44,957 nucleotides of DNA from DTU089 sp002440045 (GTDB lineage Bacteria; Bacillota; Clostridia; Oscillospirales; Acutalibacteraceae). The notes under the pieces were generated by a model. That model was not told the origin of the DNA and did no database searches. It saw only the letters and a list, made by a program, of their open reading frames with translations. The position numbers were made by a program, and so were the translations under genes. The first letter of the stretch is position 1. Each line of letters opens with the position of its first letter. Shown here one piece after another: positions 42,116 to 44,957 of this stretch. The stretch is from assembly GCA_937885695.1 (NCBI GenBank), contig CALABP010000011.1, forward strand, positions 1 through 44,957, written 5' to 3'.

Positions 42116-42350
42116 CGCACGGCACCGCCGCGCGCTAACAGCTAACAGCTACGGGCTACCCCGTAGGGGCGGCAACCTGCCGCCCGCCAAAAATGCGAAG
42201 CATTTTTCCGCTATATACCGCGCATTTGCGCGGTTACAATCGCGGTGAAACCGCGTAGCTAACGTCTAACAGCCAACAGCTAACGGCTCGCACGGAAACG
42301 CCGCGCGTTAACAGCCAACAGCTAACGGCTCGCACGGCACCGCCGCGCTG
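42116..42350 (+). repeat. Palindrome-rich modular repeat, unit 3 with extra tail copies
   Basis: Opens with GCTAACAGCTAACAGC, then CCCCGTAGGGGCGGCAACC, an AAAAATGCGAAGCATTTTT hairpin, CCGCGCATTTGCGCGG, and the A-module tracts. The tail segment 'GCTAACGGCTCGCACGG' plus a CCGCGCG-type stem is repeated three times between 42110 and 42350, differing by a few bases. This stretch has no coding potential. Confidence 0.7.
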
Positions 42351-42424
42351 ACACCTCACGCGCCTTTTGTGCAAATCATATCAAAAACAATGCCGATTTG
42401 TTGCGATTTTTTTGCCCGATTTAC

Positions 42425-42453
42425 TTGACTTTAATTGCCGTAGAGAATATAAT
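42425..42453 (+). promoter_or_regulatory. Strong promoter of the kinase/radical-SAM pair
   Basis: TTGACT (42425-42430), exact 17-bp spacer, consensus TATAAT (42448-42453), 42 nt upstream of the kinase start codon. It lies just outside the repeat block. Confidence 0.8.
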
Positions 42454-42494
42454 ACATTATGACAGATAATAGTTTTAGGTGAAAGTGTACCCTG

Positions 42495-43355
42495 ATGAAA
42501 GAAACGTATTTGATTTGCAACAAAAAAATTTCTGTCGAAGCGCCGCGCTTTTTGCCGACAGGCGGCTATTGGCGGCTGTTTCTCACAAACGGCGGCGAGC
42601 CTGATGTAACTGTTGTCTGCGAAGAGTGCGAAAAGCTTCCCTCTTTTAAGGCAGAGCCGTGTTTCACATCTTCCGATGTGTCGGTTTCTGTTTCAGGCGG
42701 CAAGGTTTTCAGGGCGTATTCTCTCGGCACTGTAAAAAGCGCCCTCAGCGTTTACGAAGCATTCGGCGCTCCCGCTTCAAAAGCCTACATATTAAGCCGA
42801 AATTACGGCGTTGCGCTTGATGACCGCTATTTGTGGCAGTCGCTTGCGCTCTCACAGCTTCTTTTGAAAAAAGATGTTCTGCTGATTCACGCGTCGTATA
42901 TCGAATATAAAGGCAAGGCAATCCTTTTTTCGGCGCCGTGCGGCGTCGGCAAAAGCACTCAGGCGGATTTGTGGCAAAAACACTTGGGTGCCGAAATCAT
43001 AAACGGCGACAAGGCGGCGCTTTCGTTTGAAAAAAACGGTGTGCTTGCGTGCAGTCTCCCGTTTTGCGGCACAAGCGGAATTTGCAAAAACAAAACTCTT
43101 CCGCTCGGCGCGCTTGTCCTTTTGGGCAGGGGAAAGGTCAATTCGGCAAAAAAACTCGGCGGGGCTTCGGCGGTCTTGGAGATTATGAAAAACATTTATC
43201 TCGATTTTGCCGCCCCGGGCGAACAGCAAAGGTGCGTTGAGCTTTTAATTGAGCTTTTTAACAGCGTTCCCGTGCTCGGCTTTGAGTGTTCTTCGCCCGA
43301 TGAAAACGCGGTCGCCGCTCTCAAAAATGCGCTTGAGGAAAACGGTGCTTTCTAA
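42495..43355 (+). CDS. HprK-like (PEP-carboxykinase fold) kinase of radical-SAM cassettes
   Basis: A 286-aa protein. The C-terminal half resembles HPr kinase: LLIHASYIEYKGKAILFSAP, then Walker A CGVGKST (149-155), INGDKAAL (about 169-176, the catalytic/metal Asp region) and LPFCGTSGI. The N-terminal half (1-120) is the ligand-like domain seen in HprK-related proteins of peptide-modification loci, such as ScmC of the SynChlorMet cassette or the kinases of phosphorylated lasso peptides. A true HPr kinase would have a different N-terminus and the HprK/P signature, absent here. Its stop overlaps the start of the radical SAM gene (TAATG), so the two are coupled. AGGTGA is about 10 nt before the ATG. 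Confidence 0.75.
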   Translation: MKETYLICNKKISVEAPRFLPTGGYWRLFLTNGGEPDVTVVCEECEKLPSFKAEPCFTSSDVSVSVSGGKVFRAYSLGTVKSALSVYEAFGAPASKAYILSRNYGVALDDRYLWQSLALSQLLLKKDVLLIHASYIEYKGKAILFSAPCGVGKSTQADLWQKHLGAEIINGDKAALSFEKNGVLACSLPFCGTSGICKNKTLPLGALVLLGRGKVNSAKKLGGASAVLEIMKNIYLDFAAPGEQQRCVELLIELFNSVPVLGFECSSPDENAVAALKNALEENGAF

Positions 43356-44437
43356 TGGAAATCAACAACCAAACGTTTTTGAATATGCTTTTTGCAAAAG
43401 CTTCTGCCGGGGGCGTTCCGCTTGCAGGCTCCTTTGAGCTTACGTCAAGGTGCAACCTCGATTGCAAAATGTGTTATATTCACCGCCGCAGCTTCGACCG
43501 TGAAGCCTTGCTCGGTGAAAAAAATACCGATTGGTGGGTTTCGCTTGCAAAAAAAGCGAAAGATGCGGGCATGCTTATGCTTCTTCTTACGGGCGGCGAG
43601 CCGCTTTTAAGAACGGATTTTGACGATATTTATAAAGCTTCAAAAGAAATGGGGCTTCTTGTGTCGGTCAATACAAACGGCGTGCTTCTCACCGAAGATA
43701 AAATAAGGCTTTTCAAAAGCCTGCCGCCGCAGCGGATTAACGTTTCGCTTTACGGAATGTCAGCCGAAACCTACGGCGATTTATGCGGAAATCCCGATGT
43801 TTTTAAAAACGTCGTGAATTCAATAAAACAACTTAAAACAGAGGGTATAAACGTCAGCGTTAACTATACCGTGACCCCGAAAAATGTGCACGATGCTGCA
43901 AAGCTTCAAGCCTTTACAGTTGAAAACGAAATACCCGTGCGCGCCACATTTCATATGTTTCCGCCGGTTCGCTCAACAGGCGATACGTTAAGGCTTTCGC
44001 CTTTACAGGCGGCAACGGCTCAGTATGAGTGGCACAAACGGCGTTTGGGCGAAAAAAAGCTTAAAGAATATGCTTCGGCGCTCTTTTCGGGCAAAACTCA
44101 CGAAGAGGACCCCGAGTGCGGCGAAAAAATCAATTGCCGCGCAGGGCTTTCAACGTTTTGGGTTACATGGAACGGCGAGTTAAGACCGTGCGGAATGATG
44201 AATACCCCCACCGAAAAAATGATTGACGCCGAAGATTTTGACGCCGCATGGCAAAAAATCAGACGCGCGCGCGAAGAGATTTTCTTCCCGCCGAAATGCA
44301 AAAATTGCGAGCTGAAACCGTTTTGCGATGTCTGCGTTGCCGTGTGCGCCGCAGAAACGGGCAAATTTTCGGGGCTTCCCGAATACGCCTGCGAAAAGGC
44401 GAGAGCTTATAAAGAAATGCTCCTGGATAACAGTTAA
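43355..44437 (+). CDS. Radical SAM/SPASM-type maturase
   Basis: A 360-aa radical SAM enzyme. The [4Fe-4S] cluster ligands are C33, C37 and C40 (CNLDCKMC). GGEP (80-83) contacts SAM. The C-terminal SPASM/twitch region has C261, GxxTFWVTWNGELRPC279 and a C315xxC318xxxxxC324xxC327xxxC331 cluster, with C346 further on, enough for auxiliary Fe-S clusters. Such enzymes modify ribosomally made peptides or mature partner enzymes. Translation is coupled to the HprK-like kinase. A PqqD/RRE protein, a precursor peptide and a transporter, usual partners in RiPP loci, are not found within 44 kb on this side. Confidence 0.88.
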   Translation: MEINNQTFLNMLFAKASAGGVPLAGSFELTSRCNLDCKMCYIHRRSFDREALLGEKNTDWWVSLAKKAKDAGMLMLLLTGGEPLLRTDFDDIYKASKEMGLLVSVNTNGVLLTEDKIRLFKSLPPQRINVSLYGMSAETYGDLCGNPDVFKNVVNSIKQLKTEGINVSVNYTVTPKNVHDAAKLQAFTVENEIPVRATFHMFPPVRSTGDTLRLSPLQAATAQYEWHKRRLGEKKLKEYASALFSGKTHEEDPECGEKINCRAGLSTFWVTWNGELRPCGMMNTPTEKMIDAEDFDAAWQKIRRAREEIFFPPKCKNCELKPFCDVCVAVCAAETGKFSGLPEYACEKARAYKEMLLDNS

Positions 44438-44475
44438 GCCGTTAGCTATTAGCTGTTAGCTCTCGGGTGCCTTCG
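44437..44475 (+). repeat. TTAGC tract upstream of S23-type gene
   Basis: GCCGTTAGCTATTAGCTGTT plus AGC, the A-module of the repeats at 41.6-42.3 kb, followed by a GGTGCCTTCGGCAC hairpin. It directly abuts the radical SAM stop codon. Confidence 0.7.
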
Positions 44476-44535
44476 GCACGATTTGTATTTTGCGAAAGCA
44501 AAGTTTGTATTATCGTTTGAAATTCGGTGATTTAT

Positions 44536-44892
44536 TTGAGCAAATACAGGGATTTGCAAGTGTGGCAAAAATCAATGGAGCTTGTTTTACGGGTTTACGA
44601 CCTTGTAGAGCTTTTTCCGAAAGAAGAAATGTATGCGCTTTCAAGTCAAATAAGAAGAGCGGTTGTGTCTGTTCCCTCCAATATAGCCGAGGGTAAAGGG
44701 CGTTGCTCCGACAAAGCGTTTTTAAATCATTTAAGTATTGCACGCGGTTCTGTCGCAGAGGTTGAAACGCAAATACTCATAGCAACTTCGTTGCATTACA
44801 TATCTCGCGAACAGTCTCAAAGTGTTTTGAATGTTTGCGAAGAGGTTCATAAAATGTTGAATGCATTGATTAAGAATATTGATTCGGCATAA
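44536..44892 (+). CDS. Four-helix-bundle protein (S23 / TIGR02436 family)
   Basis: About 118 aa from TTG at 44536 (GGTGA 5 nt upstream); GTG at 44527 is an alternative. The opening SKYRDLQVWQKSMELVLRVYDL and the signature SSQIRRAVVSVPSNIAEGKGR define the family first found in 23S rRNA intervening sequences and related to Avd of diversity-generating retroelements. The fold is a homopentameric four-helix bundle; a nucleic-acid-binding role is suspected. No rRNA fragment or reverse transcriptase is nearby. Inverted TTAGC-type tracts bracket the gene on both sides. Confidence 0.9.
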   Translation: MSKYRDLQVWQKSMELVLRVYDLVELFPKEEMYALSSQIRRAVVSVPSNIAEGKGRCSDKAFLNHLSIARGSVAEVETQILIATSLHYISREQSQSVLNVCEEVHKMLNALIKNIDSA

Positions 44893-44899
44893 TTGTATG

Positions 44900-44957
44900 C
44901 TGACGGCTAAAAGCTAACAGCTCCGCGGCAACGCCGCGCCGGCCTCCTTTCGAAAGG
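44900..44957 (-). repeat. GCTAA tract downstream of S23-type gene
   Basis: GCTGACGGCTAAAAGCTAAC followed by AGCTCCGCGGCAACGCCGCG, the A and E modules of the repeat family in inverted orientation relative to the upstream tract. It continues past the window edge. Confidence 0.65.

Noticed and set aside
41606..42370. CRISPR array
   Set aside because: The repeats are palindromic, of uneven spacing and inverted orientation, with no unique equal-length spacers and no cas genes.
42495..43355. True HPr kinase/phosphorylase (hprK)
   Set aside because: The P-loop region is similar but the N-terminal domain and the HprK/P signature differ, and no HPr or phosphotransferase genes are near; the radical SAM partner points to another role.
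44536..44892. Diversity-generating retroelement (Avd-like gene)
   Set aside because: Avd is related to this family, but no reverse transcriptase, template repeat or variable repeat is present in the window.
1..44957. tRNA or rRNA genes
   Set aside because: No cloverleaf with a GGTTC-type arm and CCA end, and no rRNA-like stretch, was recognised in any intergenic gap; very divergent small RNAs could still be missed.

Overview
The window looks like a chromosomal segment of an anaerobic, endospore-forming Gram-positive bacterium of the class Clostridia, perhaps near the Oscillospiraceae. The reasons are dipicolinate synthase (dpaA/dpaB), a gerA-type germinant receptor operon, DUF421/DUF4363 proteins, a TagB/F-TagG-TagH wall-polymer module, a PrsA-like foldase and Gram-positive ribosome binding sites. 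The genus is an inference; there is no rRNA or tRNA gene to anchor it.

Layout. 1-1.1 kb: the right end of a MITE-like element, a gene remnant and a small membrane-anchored protein. 1.2-3.2 kb (minus): M23 peptidase, rlmH and a 57-aa DUF6472 gene. 3.3-7.3 kb (plus): alr followed by a CDP-glycerol glycerophosphotransferase-family gene and a two-gene ABC exporter for a wall polymer. 7.4-10.8 kb (minus): zinc-ribbon membrane protein, MelB-like transporter and endonuclease/exonuclease/phosphatase protein. 10.9-16.8 kb (minus): two paralogous P2-type cation ATPases, each behind its own yybP-ykoY (Mn2+) riboswitch. 16.9-18.3 kb (minus): dpaA-dpaB. 18.4-22.4 kb (minus): an 859-aa secreted protein and a ROK-family repressor, with three copies of one 21-bp palindromic operator lying upstream of both genes. 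22.4-25.0 kb (minus): NfeD/stomatin and DUF421/DUF4363 pairs. 25.1-30.5 kb (plus): gerA-gerB-gerC, then a ROK sugar kinase and a GmhA-like isomerase. 30.6-37.4 kb (plus): a complete F-type ATP synthase operon. 37.5-41.6 kb: PrsA-like foldase (minus) and a DUF5696-like extracellular protein (plus). 41.6-44.9 kb: an accessory-looking region with palindrome-rich modular repeats, an attenuator-like leader, an HprK-like kinase plus radical SAM/SPASM pair, and an S23-type four-helix-bundle gene bracketed by the same repeat tracts.

Most notable points: (1) a 273-bp MITE with TA flanks sits between atpB and atpE and supplies the last residues and stop codon of AtpB; removing it in silico restores a shorter tail with a double stop. 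(2) The ATP synthase delta subunit is only 72 aa and lacks the N-terminal helical domain, and the c subunit keeps only part of the Na+ signature. (3) A ROK regulon can be read directly from its operators. (4) The paired Mn riboswitches imply the 'calcium' ATPases are manganese exporters. (5) A kinase/radical-SAM pair resembles peptide-modifying (RiPP) cassettes but no precursor is visible. (6) A leader RNA with two mutually exclusive hairpins precedes a small ORF that runs into the repeats.
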